In this document: positions 55,459 to 63,948 of the stretch, piece by piece
Position numbering within the stretch: the first letter of the stretch is position 1
Layout: each line of letters begins with the position of its first letter
DNA from: an uncultured Bacteroidales bacterium
GTDB taxonomy: Bacteria > Bacteroidota > Bacteroidia > Bacteroidales > UBA932
Length of the DNA: 64,000 nt
Assembly (NCBI GenBank): GCA_934725575.1
Contig: CAKVCK010000005.1
Span: forward strand, 78,577 to 142,576
Reading direction: 5' to 3'
Notes under the pieces: generated by a model
Database searches by the model: none
What the model was told of the DNA's origin: nothing
The model's input: only the letters and a program-made list of their open reading frames with translations
Program-made: the position numbers and the translations under genes

Positions 55459-55645
55459 TTATTGATTTGTAAGATGTTGAAAATAACGCCTCCCTTTTGG
55501 CAGTATTATCGATGATGGAAGTCTTTTGGAAGATAGTAGTGTGCTTGTGGCGCATAACTTATGAGAAAAGACTTCTAGACAGGAAAGATAATCAAAGATT
55601 ACCAAGTTATTTTTTCAGGATTACTTAACCAAAAAGATTTTTCTG

Positions 55646-55653
55646 TAAATTTG
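55646..55653 (+). promoter_or_regulatory. Putative -7 box (TAAATTTG) of the Na/Pi cotransporter gene
   Basis: TAAATTTG, 24 bp before the ATG; no clear -33 match. Confidence 0.4.
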
Positions 55654-55677
55654 TAGGAATATTTCTTACAAAGAAAG

Positions 55678-57411
55678 ATGCAGGTTTTTCTACAGATTCT
55701 TACCCTGCTCGGAGCTATGGCGATGTTCCTGTACGGAATGACGATGATGAGCGAGGGTCTTCAGAAGGCGGCGGGTGACAAGCTGCGATCGTTTCTGGCG
55801 TCGATGACGTCAACGACCTTCAAAGGTATCATTACGGGTATTGTCATCACTGCCCTCATCCAGTCATCCAGCGGAACGACCGTGATGGTCGTCAGTATGG
55901 TCAACGCCGGTCTGCTCGCCCTTGGCAACGCCATAGGGGTGATCATGGGGGCGAACATCGGAACGACGCTCACGGCGTGGATGATCTCCCTGTTCGGATT
56001 CAGCTATGACATCGGAGCGTTCGCGGTTCCGTTCATCGCCTTGGGATTCTTCATGATGACCCTCAAGAGCAACCGGAACAGCAACATCGGTGAGTTCATC
56101 ATCGGATTCGCGTTCCTCCTCATAGGTCTCGCCACAATGAAGAACTCGGTGCCGGACCTGAACCAATACCCTGATGTTCTGGCACTTGTGAAGAACCTGA
56201 CAAGCTACGGCTTCTTCTCCGTAATCATATTCACCCTCGTCGGTGCATTGATAACAGTGATTGTGCAGGCCTCCAGCGCCTCTTTGGCCCTTACTATGGT
56301 CTTCGTGGCGAACGGCTGGATCAACTTCGAGATGGCAGCGGCGATGGTACTGGGAGCCAACATCGGAACCACCATCACCGCCAACATAGCCGCCGCCGTG
56401 GCGAACTACTCAGCGAAAAGAACCGCCATCGCCAACACCCTGTTCAATGTGATCGGAGTAGTTCTGGCTCTGGTGTTCTTCAACCCGTTGATGAAAATCA
56501 TCGCCTCGATGACCACCGCTATCGGCTTCGAGAACCCTGTCACATTGTTCGACGGCACAACCTCCGCGGGAGACTTCTCACCCGAGCAGCAGAACTCGAT
56601 GCTTTACGGAATATGCATCCTCCACACTGTGTTCAACCTCTCCACGACCCTGATCCTCGTCTGGTTCATCCCTCAGCTCGTCAAGGCTGTCAACAGGATC
56701 ATTCCGACCCCTAAGGGCGAGGAGGAGGTCTATCGCCTCAAGTTCATCCAGGGCGGACCTCTCTCCACGGCGGAACTTTCCCTCGACGAGGCCAAGCAGG
56801 AGATCATTCACTTTGCGGAAATATGCTGCCGTGAGGTCGGCTTCATCCGCAGCGCTGTGAGCGCGAAGACCCAATCGGAACTGGAGTCCGTCAATGAGAA
56901 GCTCGTCAAGTACGAGAGCATCACGGATAAGATTGAATATGAGATAGCCTCTTACCTGAACGAGGTCTCCAAAGGCGACATCAGCGCTGTCTCCGCATTG
57001 AGAATCAAGTCGATGTACAGGGTGATAGGCGAGCTGGAGAGCATAGGAGACTCCGGCGAGGCCATAGGCAGGATGATGAAGCGGGCCCTCGATCACGGCA
57101 AGACATTCGACGACGAGATGATCAAGAGGCTTGACAGGATGCTTGACCTTCTGGACGTGGCTTTCAAGGCTATGGTGGACAATCTCGAATCTACGGCCCT
57201 CTTCCTCAAGGATATATCCAACGCCGAGGACGCTGAATATAACATCAACGAGTACCGCAACAGCCTGCGTGAGGAGCACATCGTCAACATCGAGAAGGAA
57301 GGCTACAACTACCAGACAGGAGTGTTCTACATTGACATAGTGCAGGAGCTTGAGAAGATGGGTGACTTCATCATCAACATCTCCCAGAGCCTGCTGGAAA
57401 AGAACGATTAA
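55678..57411 (+). CDS. Na/Pi cotransporter family protein with C-terminal PhoU-like domain
   Basis: 577 aa. The N-terminal ~340 residues form an inverted-repeat transporter with the two hallmark QSSS-type loops, ALIQSSSGTTVMV near residue 59-71 and VQASSASLAL near 197-206, plus GANIGTT twice. The C-terminal ~210 residues are PhoU-like helices (YESITDKIEYEIASYL, LESIGDSGEAIGRM, VQELEKMGDFIINISQSL). Sodium-coupled phosphate uptake or export at the inner membrane is expected. The next gene starts 3 bp after its stop. Confidence 0.93.
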   Translation: MQVFLQILTLLGAMAMFLYGMTMMSEGLQKAAGDKLRSFLASMTSTTFKGIITGIVITALIQSSSGTTVMVVSMVNAGLLALGNAIGVIMGANIGTTLTAWMISLFGFSYDIGAFAVPFIALGFFMMTLKSNRNSNIGEFIIGFAFLLIGLATMKNSVPDLNQYPDVLALVKNLTSYGFFSVIIFTLVGALITVIVQASSASLALTMVFVANGWINFEMAAAMVLGANIGTTITANIAAAVANYSAKRTAIANTLFNVIGVVLALVFFNPLMKIIASMTTAIGFENPVTLFDGTTSAGDFSPEQQNSMLYGICILHTVFNLSTTLILVWFIPQLVKAVNRIIPTPKGEEEVYRLKFIQGGPLSTAELSLDEAKQEIIHFAEICCREVGFIRSAVSAKTQSELESVNEKLVKYESITDKIEYEIASYLNEVSKGDISAVSALRIKSMYRVIGELESIGDSGEAIGRMMKRALDHGKTFDDEMIKRLDRMLDLLDVAFKAMVDNLESTALFLKDISNAEDAEYNINEYRNSLREEHIVNIEKEGYNYQTGVFYIDIVQELEKMGDFIINISQSLLEKND

Positions 57412-57414
57412 AGT

Positions 57415-58383
57415 ATGAGACGTGTCCTGACATATTCATTGATAATGCTTTGCGCCTTGATGGCGTTAGGTTGCGGAGGACGTGGTAACAGCAAGGAGAC
57501 CGCGTTCCAGCCGCATCATTTTCCGTCGATGCCGGAGCCGCCGGCTGTGATAACCGAGCCTAAGGAGGCGACTGAATATGTCCTCTCGAATTATTGGAAT
57601 GAGTTTCTGGCCAAAGCGTATCCGTGTGATTCGGGCATTGTGAACGGTGTGCCGGCGGATGAGGTTGAAAAGGCTTTGGGAACTTTCGTGACCCTTTTGG
57701 AAAGGGGGTGCGGCATTGATTTCGGCAGAAAGGCTATGGCCGGTTTCTTCGATAAGGTGGAGAAATTCGAGTCCGCTGACACTTCTACGAATGTCTTCGA
57801 GTTTTTCGAGAAGATGGTTCCGAAGTACCTCTACGACCCTAATTCGCCTGTGAGGAACGAGGATCTCTACCTGCCTTACGTCTCCCGTCTTGCCGTCTCG
57901 GACTATGTTGATCCCGATATGAAGCCAGCCTACGACCACGACGCGCGTATGTGTTCTCTGAATATGATAGGATCGCCGGCGGCCGACTTTACGTTCACCG
58001 ATCTGGATGGAAAACGACACACGCTTTATGGAGTCAAGGCTGAGACAACCCTTCTGTTCTTCACCAATCCGGGCTGTCCTGCCTGCAAGGAGATCATCGA
58101 GAGCCTTACTTCGGACGGTCAGATCACCGCTTTGGTGGCCTCAGGAAGGCTTGCCGTGGTCAACGTTTATATTGACGAAGAATTGGACAAGTGGCGTGAA
58201 TATGCCTCCGTCTATCCGAAGAACTGGTACAACGGCTACGACCAGAGCTACATAATCCGCTCCGATGTCACCTATAATGTGCGGGCTATTCCGTCGTTGT
58301 ATGTGCTTGATTCCGAGAAGAAAGTGATAATGAAGGACGCTCCTGTGGAGAATGTCCTGCCATATCTTGACAATCTAAAATAA
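57415..58383 (+). CDS. Thioredoxin-like lipoprotein (DUF5106-like N-terminus)
   Basis: 322 aa, lipobox MALGCG. Residues ~30-180 are helical and match in type the DUF5106 region that precedes thioredoxin domains in Bacteroidota. The thioredoxin-like domain begins near 188 (GSPAADFTFTDLDGKRHTL) with the redox motif NPGCPACKE near 222 and cis-Pro RAIPSLYVLD near 295. A periplasmic disulfide or redox function is likely. Three bp after the Na/Pi gene and 8 bp before galM, so probably one operon. Confidence 0.88.
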   Translation: MRRVLTYSLIMLCALMALGCGGRGNSKETAFQPHHFPSMPEPPAVITEPKEATEYVLSNYWNEFLAKAYPCDSGIVNGVPADEVEKALGTFVTLLERGCGIDFGRKAMAGFFDKVEKFESADTSTNVFEFFEKMVPKYLYDPNSPVRNEDLYLPYVSRLAVSDYVDPDMKPAYDHDARMCSLNMIGSPAADFTFTDLDGKRHTLYGVKAETTLLFFTNPGCPACKEIIESLTSDGQITALVASGRLAVVNVYIDEELDKWREYASVYPKNWYNGYDQSYIIRSDVTYNVRAIPSLYVLDSEKKVIMKDAPVENVLPYLDNLK

Positions 58384-58391
58384 CACTGAAT

Positions 58392-59444
58392 ATGAAGATC
58401 ACCAAGGAACTTTGGGGCACGTCCCCTGACGGAAAGGAAATTTTCCTTTATACTCTTGAGAATGAAAGCGGCGCGTTCGTTCGCCTTTCAAGCATAGGTG
58501 CCGGAATCGTGTCGATCGCCGTGCCGGACAAAGACGGAAAGATCGCCGATGTGGTTCTTGGCTACACCAAGCCGGAGGATTATTTCGCCGACGGCCCTTG
58601 CGCCGGAAAGTGCCCTGGACGCTATGCCAACCGCATAGCCCTCGGAAAGTTCACGCTTGACGGGGTGGAATATTCATTGCCGGTCAACAATGGTCCGAAC
58701 CATCTGCACGGCGGTCCGGATGGATTCCAGAATCAGGTGTGGGACAGCCGCGTCGAAGGTGATGCCGTTGAGTTCCAGTACTTTTCGCAGGACGGTGAGG
58801 CTGGTTATCCCGGCAATCTGAAGGTTGTCGCCCACTACGAGTGGAGCGAGGACAATGCGTTGAAGTTGACATTCACGGCTCAGACCGACAAGGCAACTGT
58901 CGTGAACCTTACCAACCACGCTTATTTCAATTTGAATGGCGAGGGGAACGGGAATATCCTCGATCACGAGTTGAAACTCAACGCCGAGGTCTATCTGCCG
59001 ACTGACGAGACCTTGATTCCTGTAGGAGAGCCAGACCCGGTTGCAGGTACACCTATGGATTTCAGGGAGTTCAAGAAAATCGGTGAGGAGATCAAGGCTG
59101 ACTTCCCGGCTCTCAACTATGGTAAGGGGTATGACAACTGCTTCATGATCAACGACTATGAGGCTGGTCAGCTTCAGACGGCGGCTCAGCTGTACTCTCC
59201 GGAGAGCGGCCGTCAGCTTGAGGTTCTGACCACCCAGCCAGCCGTCCAGATTTACACCGGCAACTGGCTTGAGGGTTGTCCTGCCGGCAAGTGCGGACGT
59301 GGCTACCACGACTATGAAGGTGTTGCCATCGAGTGCCAGCACTGTCCGGATTCGCCTAACAAGCCTGATTATCCTACAACCGTGCTCTGTCCTGGCGAGA
59401 CCTTCAGCGAGGCCATCATCTGGGCGTTCTCGGTCAGGAAGTAG
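58392..59444 (+). CDS. galM: Aldose 1-epimerase (galactose mutarotase)
   Basis: Interconverts the alpha and beta anomers of galactose and glucose. 350 aa. Signatures: CAGKCPGRYANRIALGKF near residue 75 (with NR), NNGPNHLHGGPDGFQNQVWD near 100-118 (catalytic His in the family), LTNHAYFNLNGEG near 176 (second His), and a downstream Glu in PGETFSEA as the base. No signal peptide. ATG context is GAATATG. Separate from galK, 11 kb away. Confidence 0.95.
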   Translation: MKITKELWGTSPDGKEIFLYTLENESGAFVRLSSIGAGIVSIAVPDKDGKIADVVLGYTKPEDYFADGPCAGKCPGRYANRIALGKFTLDGVEYSLPVNNGPNHLHGGPDGFQNQVWDSRVEGDAVEFQYFSQDGEAGYPGNLKVVAHYEWSEDNALKLTFTAQTDKATVVNLTNHAYFNLNGEGNGNILDHELKLNAEVYLPTDETLIPVGEPDPVAGTPMDFREFKKIGEEIKADFPALNYGKGYDNCFMINDYEAGQLQTAAQLYSPESGRQLEVLTTQPAVQIYTGNWLEGCPAGKCGRGYHDYEGVAIECQHCPDSPNKPDYPTTVLCPGETFSEAIIWAFSVRK

Positions 59445-59463
59445 GTTTTAGTAAGTTGGCACG

Positions 59464-59515
59464 CTTCGGCAGGCTCAGCGGCCAACCAACTTCGGTCACT
59501 GAGCTTGTCGAAGTG
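59464..59515. repeat. CTGAGCTTGTCGAAG-type palindrome between galM and thyA
   Basis: CTTCGGCAGGCTCAGCGGCC and GGTCACTGAGCTTGTCGAAG form an imperfect inverted repeat. Second well-preserved copy of the element found inside the gene at 50362-53625. Confidence 0.75.
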
Positions 59516-59557
59516 CCGAAGTATCGAGGCGACCATAACAATTGAATATATTCATAA

Positions 59558-60352
59558 ATGAAACAGTATCAGGATCTTCTGCGTCATATAATGACCGACG
59601 GCGTGGTCAAGCACGACCGCACCGGCGTAGGCACCAAGAGCGTCTTCGGCTACCAGATGCGCTTCGACCTCTCCGAAGGTTTCCCGCTTCTGACCACCAA
59701 GAAAGTTCACTTGAAATCTATCATTTATGAACTTCTGTGGTTCATCTCCGGCGACACCAACATCAAGTACCTCAAGGACCACGGTGTCTCCATCTGGGAC
59801 GAATGGGCCGACGAGAACGGCGATCTTGGCCCTGTCTATGGCCACCAATGGCGCTCCTGGCCGGCACCAGACGGCCGCTCGATCGACCAGCTGACACAGG
59901 TCGTGAATATGATCAAGAACAATCCTGATTCGAGACGAATGCTCGTCACCGCCTGGAACCCCGGAGAGGTGAACAAGATGGCCCTGCCGCCTTGCCACTG
60001 CCTTTTCCAGTTCTATGTGGCCGAAGGAAAACTCTCCTGCCAGCTCTACCAGCGCAGCGCCGACACCTTCCTCGGAGTCCCTTTCAACATCGCCTCCTAC
60101 GCATTGCTGACAATGATGATCGCTCAGGTCTGTGGCCTGAAGCCCGGTGAGTTCATCCACACCACCGGCGACACCCACATCTACCTGAACCATTTCGATC
60201 AGGTCCGCGAGCAGCTTTCCCGTGAGCCCCGTCCGCTCCCCACAATGCACATCAACCCCGAAGTCAAGTCCCTCTACGATTTCAAGTACGAGGACTTCAC
60301 CCTCGAAGGCTACGACCCCTGGCCCGCCATCAAGGCCCCCGTCGCCGTCTAA
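59558..60352 (+). CDS. thyA: Thymidylate synthase
   Basis: Methylates dUMP to dTMP with methylene-tetrahydrofolate. 264 aa, normal. Folate-site RTGVGTKSVFGYQMRFDL near residue 21-38, ELLWFISGDTN near 55, the catalytic Cys in LPPCHCLFQFYV near 143-154, QRSADTFLGVPFNIASYALL near 165-185 and HIYLNHFDQVREQL near 207. A degraded copy of its 3' part occurs at 61890-62038. The dihydrofolate reductase gene is not adjacent. Confidence 0.97.
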   Translation: MKQYQDLLRHIMTDGVVKHDRTGVGTKSVFGYQMRFDLSEGFPLLTTKKVHLKSIIYELLWFISGDTNIKYLKDHGVSIWDEWADENGDLGPVYGHQWRSWPAPDGRSIDQLTQVVNMIKNNPDSRRMLVTAWNPGEVNKMALPPCHCLFQFYVAEGKLSCQLYQRSADTFLGVPFNIASYALLTMMIAQVCGLKPGEFIHTTGDTHIYLNHFDQVREQLSREPRPLPTMHINPEVKSLYDFKYEDFTLEGYDPWPAIKAPVAV

Positions 60353-60592
60353 GGCGCATCAGCCCCGTTGACTCCAGAGAACGACCATCATTCAGCCCTC
60401 CCGAATACCCTTCGTTATCAGAATCTGTGGAGGCTAAAGTATTGATATTTAATAAATTAATCCACCTTCCTCCCTGCCGAAACAAGCAGGAGGATAGCGG
60501 TGTATTATGTTGGGATTCAATCGATTATCCTCCACGTAAGCGTCTTTGACATTACTTGCAAAGGGCGATGGGCAGACTTGCCTAGGCGTAAA
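60353..60592. other. Intergenic region with a nested hairpin element, duplicated at 62034-62167
   Basis: 60400-60536 contains GTGGAGG...CCTCCAC ends (60424-60430, 60530-60536) and an inner TCCTCCCTGC/GCAGGAGGA hairpin. The same ~135 bp recurs at 62034-62167 with both stems kept despite substitutions, so it may be a structured terminator or small RNA. Confidence 0.55.
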
Positions 60593-61771
60593 TCAGTACA
60601 GAAAACCAAACATCCAGATTGGCACTGAGTGTCCGGAAGCATATTCCAGATTATCTTTGACAAGATAACCGGTCTGAGCATCCTTTATCTGTTCTCCTTT
60701 CTTGTTTTTGCCACCGACCTCGAATGTTATGCCGTTGATCTCAAAATCGGATATTTTGGAGGAAGTCGGGGCACAGACCTGTTTTGTCCAGGCCAGAAAG
60801 TTAGTCCCCCGCATATTCCCGTCATCAATGATTCCGTCTTCCGATAGCGAATACGCTATGTTGCTGTTGCCTAAATACAGTTTTTCAGATTTTGCCAACA
60901 AATTGTCGCTATGACCGGATTCGCGAAGCGCATTGAACATCCCTGTTGTTTCCAGATAACTGATGTAGTCCGGTACGGAGTTCCGGCTTATTCCGAGATC
61001 ACGGCCAAGTTTGTCATTGCTTGGTTTGAACGGGACGCTCTTGGCAAGGACATACATCAGTCTCTTGAGTTTCACCGCTGACGTGACTGTCATATCGGCA
61101 TAGTTTGGTATGTCATCTTCCACTGTGGCGAGAATCGCATTCTGTAGGCGGATTTCGGCATCTCTTTCTTGAAAAAACGGGTAGAATCCATATCTGCAAT
61201 ATTCTTTGAAATATTTAAGAGGCCGATGTTCGCCGTACGGAAAGTCAATCTCTCCTTTCAGAACTTCTTCAAGAGTTGAAGCTTTTAGCTTCCAACCATT
61301 CCGGATATTCAGATATTCACGGAAAGAAAGCCCTGGCATTTCATAAGGTACGCTGCGTCGGCTGAGATCTGCCTTGTTGCCTTTCCTCAGTGCCAGCAGA
61401 CTGCTTCCTGAATATACAACCTGCAGCGTCGGATAGTCATCAAAGATGTTCTTGATTTCTGTTGACCATTCTTTATATTTATGTATTTCATCAATATACA
61501 GGCGTTTACCACCTTGTGAGTAAAATGTGCCGGCAAGTTCGTAAAGAGTATGTCCTGAAAAATACATATTGTCTGCTGTCACATAGAGCGTTTCATCCAG
61601 ATTGTCATACTTCCGGATATGTTGGAGTATCAAGGTGGACTTCCCGACCCCTTTCTGTCCCATAATGCAAATCAGACGGTTCTTCCAGTTGATCTGGTTA
61701 TGAAAACCGCGCAAATAGTCCATAGGAACAAGCGAGAGTTTGATGCGAAAAATGTTGTATAGGCTTTCCAT
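60593..61771 (-). CDS. AAA_14/DUF4143-type ATPase
   Basis: 392 aa from the ATG at 61771 (MESLYNIFRIKLSLVP); the frame continues 120 bp upstream through the operator, which I exclude. Walker A MGQKGVGKST near residue 35-45, Walker B RLYIDEIHKYKEW near 90-102, GSSLLAL and RRSVPYEMPGLSFREYL typical of the family. The second half is the DUF4143 region, with a winged-helix-like NDKLGRDLGISRNSVPDYISYL near 270. Ends with PIWMFGFLY. Role unknown; the family is numerous in Bacteroidota. A perfect 14-bp palindrome overlaps its promoter. It lies between two copies of thyA 3' sequence. Confidence 0.9.
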   Translation of the reverse strand: MESLYNIFRIKLSLVPMDYLRGFHNQINWKNRLICIMGQKGVGKSTLILQHIRKYDNLDETLYVTADNMYFSGHTLYELAGTFYSQGGKRLYIDEIHKYKEWSTEIKNIFDDYPTLQVVYSGSSLLALRKGNKADLSRRSVPYEMPGLSFREYLNIRNGWKLKASTLEEVLKGEIDFPYGEHRPLKYFKEYCRYGFYPFFQERDAEIRLQNAILATVEDDIPNYADMTVTSAVKLKRLMYVLAKSVPFKPSNDKLGRDLGISRNSVPDYISYLETTGMFNALRESGHSDNLLAKSEKLYLGNSNIAYSLSEDGIIDDGNMRGTNFLAWTKQVCAPTSSKISDFEINGITFEVGGKNKKGEQIKDAQTGYLVKDNLEYASGHSVPIWMFGFLY

Positions 61772-61787
61772 ACCTTTGATCTTTTTG

Positions 61788-61852
61788 CAAATATAGCATA
61801 TTGCACAATTTTTTGTGCAATATGCTGTGAATAATGCACAGAAAAATGTGCG
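61788..61852 (-). promoter_or_regulatory. Promoter and palindromic operator of the AAA_14 ATPase gene
   Basis: -7 box TATATTTG (61795-61788). A perfect inverted repeat, AGCATATTGCACAA and TTGTGCAATATGCT (61795-61808 and 61813-61826), begins at the -7 box and covers the spacer and -33 region. A second GCACA...TGTGC pair (61836-61840, 61847-61851) lies just upstream. Confidence 0.75.
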
Positions 61853-61889
61853 GTGTGCCCTGTGGTGGATTTTATGGTGCCTGAAAGTC

Positions 61890-62038
61890 AATGATCACCA
61901 CAGGTATGCGGCTTGGAGCCAGATGATTTCATCCACACCACCGGCGACACCCACATCTACCTGAACCATTTCGATCAGGTCCGCGAGCAGCTCTCCCGTG
62001 AGCCCCGTCCGCTCCCTACGATGCGCATCAACCCCGAA
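61890..62038 (+). pseudogene. thyA 3' remnant (partial duplicate)
   Basis: Aligns with thyA 60114-60262 at high identity (for example HTTGDTHIYLNHFDQVREQL is intact) but lacks everything upstream and ends at CCCCGAA, where the sequence jumps to the downstream region that in the original begins at 60400. The junction shares CCCGAA, so a ~140 bp deletion by short homology is likely. Confidence 0.85.
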
Positions 62039-62167
62039 TACCTCGTCATCAGAATCCGTGGAGGTCAAAGTCTTGATATTCAATAAATTAATTCACCTTC
62101 CTCCCTACTGAAGCAAGCAGGAGGAGGGTGCTTTATTATAAAGAAATTCAATCATTTAGCCTCCACA
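62034..62167 (+). repeat. Second copy of the thyA-downstream hairpin element
   Basis: Matches 60400-60536, including GTGGAGG/CCTCCAC ends and the inner CCTCCCTACT/AGCAGGAGG hairpin. Together with the thyA remnant it forms a direct repeat flanking the ATPase gene. Confidence 0.8.
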
Positions 62168-62394
62168 CGATAACAGTCATCGGCGGTTTGCTGCCGTATA
62201 TCCTATCCTGGATGCACCAATGAAGAGAATGCCCTGACGAAATGCGAAAAATGAAGTGACAGATATGGAATGAGGATCTGAAATATTTTTGGAAGTCTGA
62301 ATATTTATCTTTCACCTTGCAAAGGCATATAGATTACCACTTTTCTGGCAGAGAACATACAAGAAACGTTTATAATAAATAATTGACAGGCATA

Positions 62395-63310
62395 ATGAAA
62401 ACATTTTTGGAGTTCCTTGAGGATTACGAGACATTTCAGAAGGATGTGATTCAGTCGATAAGGACGATTGTCGAGGAGAATGGGGAGGAGGATGAAAATG
62501 CTTATAGTGGCGGGGATGAGGAGACTTATTGTGGCTGGGAAGTCACTTGTCCGGGACTGTTTTTTACCGATTGTTCCGTATCGGATCAGGCTTAGGAATA
62601 TTCATTCGAGAAGAGAAGAGGATGGGGCGGAGGGCAAGGAGCTGGAGATCCATTACCTTTGGGCGTGCGATGGGGAATTGTTGTTGACTACGGAGGACAA
62701 GCGGGAGTCGGTCTCGTTTCGGTGGGATTATTTTGACGGGAGGGCTTGCTATGAAGACCACGCTGATTCTGAGGAAAGCAAGGAAGTTGTGCCTTGCCGC
62801 GTTACTGTGAGGGAGATGCTCGATCTGCACCGTCTTGCTGAATATTCAGCGCAGAGTGATAAGTTCTTGGTTCCGGGCGTTGAGCAGCTGTTCGAAGTGG
62901 AGCCTATGGACGATGAGGCTGCCAAGGCGGAGATTGAGGCGGGGGAGGAACTGATGGATGATCTGTTTATGAATATCGCTGGCTTTGACAGTTATTTCAT
63001 CTATTCTTCCGGTCAGAGTGAGGACGGGGCTGTGCTGGCTTTCAAAGTGGATTTGACTGTCTATGTCAAGATGAAGAGACGTTGGTTCGCCGGAAGTTTT
63101 GAGGCCGTGGCAATAGACTCGCATTTCAATATTTATAACAGCTATGGAGATCAGATCCTGACATTTAAGGATGGGCGTTTCTTTGTGAAGGACGTCTTTG
63201 ACGGGACGCTGAGGGAGGCGCTGATGCCTGTTCCGATGTTGGAAAAATTGAATAATGAGATGGAGCGTAGTTTCTATTTCGCCGACTCTATGGGGATTCA
63301 TCAGGTCTGA
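62395..63310 (+). pseudogene. Unrecognised gene interrupted by a +1 frameshift
   Basis: The first part (ATG 62395, MKTFLEFLEDYETFQKDV) runs to a stop at 62595; an overlapping frame continues from about 62566 to 63310 with protein-like sequence (LRNIHSRREEDG..., ELEIHYLWACDGELLLTTEDK). Joining them at the T6 run 62560-62565 gives ~305 residues, acidic, with no motif that I recognise. One extra T explains the shift. It may be a true mutation or a sequencing error. U UUU UUA is present but is out of phase for a -1 programmed shift. Confidence 0.6.
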
Positions 63311-63335
63311 GCGGTCTGGTGTTGGAATCTAATGA

Positions 63336-63509
63336 CAACTCCCCGAAGTATGTCATATCCCTCACGCCTTTGGTGAAAAGGAATGGAATGAATGGGATAA
63401 TCCATTTGGGGCTCAGGGAGTTCCTGATGAATGGACTATAGTTGAATATCATAGTTCCCTTAACGAGAGCATATTCCCCATAAAATGCTTCCTTCGTAGT
63501 GTAAATTAA
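63336..63509 (+). pseudogene. Coding remnant, 57 codons without a start
   Basis: One frame lacks stops and reads like protein (HIPHAFGEKEWNEWDNPF, then GVPDEWTIVEYHSSLNESIF) up to a TAA at 63507, but an in-frame stop lies directly before it and there is no ATG. Likely the C-terminal remnant of a lost gene; no family recognised. Confidence 0.3.
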
Positions 63510-63555
63510 CCTTGACAGGAGTGAATAACCTTGTTTTTGCTTCTGTCAAGGTTAA
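63506..63555. terminator. 15-bp hairpin
   Basis: TTAACCTTGACAGGA (63506-63520) pairs with TTCTGTCAAGGTTAA (63541-63555), one G-U, loop 20 nt. Lies between the remnant and the ATPase promoter. Confidence 0.55.
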
Positions 63556-63586
63556 GGAATCTAATAGAGTGTGAATATTCTTAAAA

Positions 63587-63618
63587 TTTGTTTCTTATAA
63601 GAAATAAAACTATCTTTG
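63587..63618 (+). promoter_or_regulatory. Promoter with palindrome in the spacer
   Basis: TTTG (63587-63590), exactly 20 bp, TATCTTTG (63611-63618). The spacer begins with the perfect palindrome TTTCTTATAAGAAA (63591-63604). Same layout as the promoter at 3839-3870. Confidence 0.75.
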
Positions 63619-63636
63619 AGGAAAGATTTGTGCAAT

Positions 63637-63948
63637 ATGAATGTCATATCGAGGTCGAAATATGCCGACAAGGTGGATTCTTGGATTGGAAAAGGTCAGA
63701 TTATCGTTCTGGTCGGGCAGAGACGTGTGGGAAAGAGCTGTGTGCTGAAAGACTTCATTGAAAGGCACAAAGTCGAGACTGACGCCAACATCATCAGCAT
63801 TGACAAGGAGAAGAAGTCTTTTGATGCCGTTAAGACTTATCAGGATCTGAATGGCTTTATTGATCAAAGGTTTGATTCACACAAACATAATTATATTCTT
63901 ATAGATGAGGTTCAGGACATCTCGTATAATCGGCAAAACCAATCGTGA
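63637..63948 (+). CDS. AAA_14-type ATPase, truncated
   Basis: Starts MNVISRSKYADKVDSWIGKG with Walker A GQRRVGKSC near residue 27-35 and Walker B YILIDEVQDI near 86-95. After that, about codon 96 (nt ~63924), the sequence no longer resembles the family and a stop follows at 63946, whereas full members run to ~400 residues. Probably interrupted by an insertion whose end lies beyond the window, or a broken gene. The ATG at 63637 is preferred to a TTG within the promoter. Confidence 0.8.
   Translation: MNVISRSKYADKVDSWIGKGQIIVLVGQRRVGKSCVLKDFIERHKVETDANIISIDKEKKSFDAVKTYQDLNGFIDQRFDSHKHNYILIDEVQDISYNRQNQS

Larger units (their letters stand above)
55375..55677. other. Intergenic region with two hairpins
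   Basis: No gene. A hairpin at 55411-55458 probably ends the lactonase transcript; a weaker one at 55518-55575 (GAAGTCTTTT/AAAAGACTTC) and a TAAATTTG box at 55646-55653 precede the Na/Pi gene. Confidence 0.6.
61772..62394. other. Intergenic region: operator, thyA remnant, repeated hairpin
   Basis: Holds the ATPase operator (to 61852), the degraded thyA copy (61890-62038) and its downstream hairpin (62034-62167). Beyond 62170 I see nothing recognisable before the ATG at 62395. Confidence 0.7.
63311..63636. other. Region with coding remnant and hairpin
   Basis: Holds a start-less coding remnant (63336-63509), a 15-bp hairpin (63506-63555) and the promoter of the truncated ATPase (63587-63618). 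Confidence 0.6.

Noticed and set aside
62560..62566. Programmed -1 frameshifting at U UUU UUA
   Set aside because: The heptamer is present but the upstream reading frame is one base out of phase for -1 slippage; a +1 shift or an extra T is needed.
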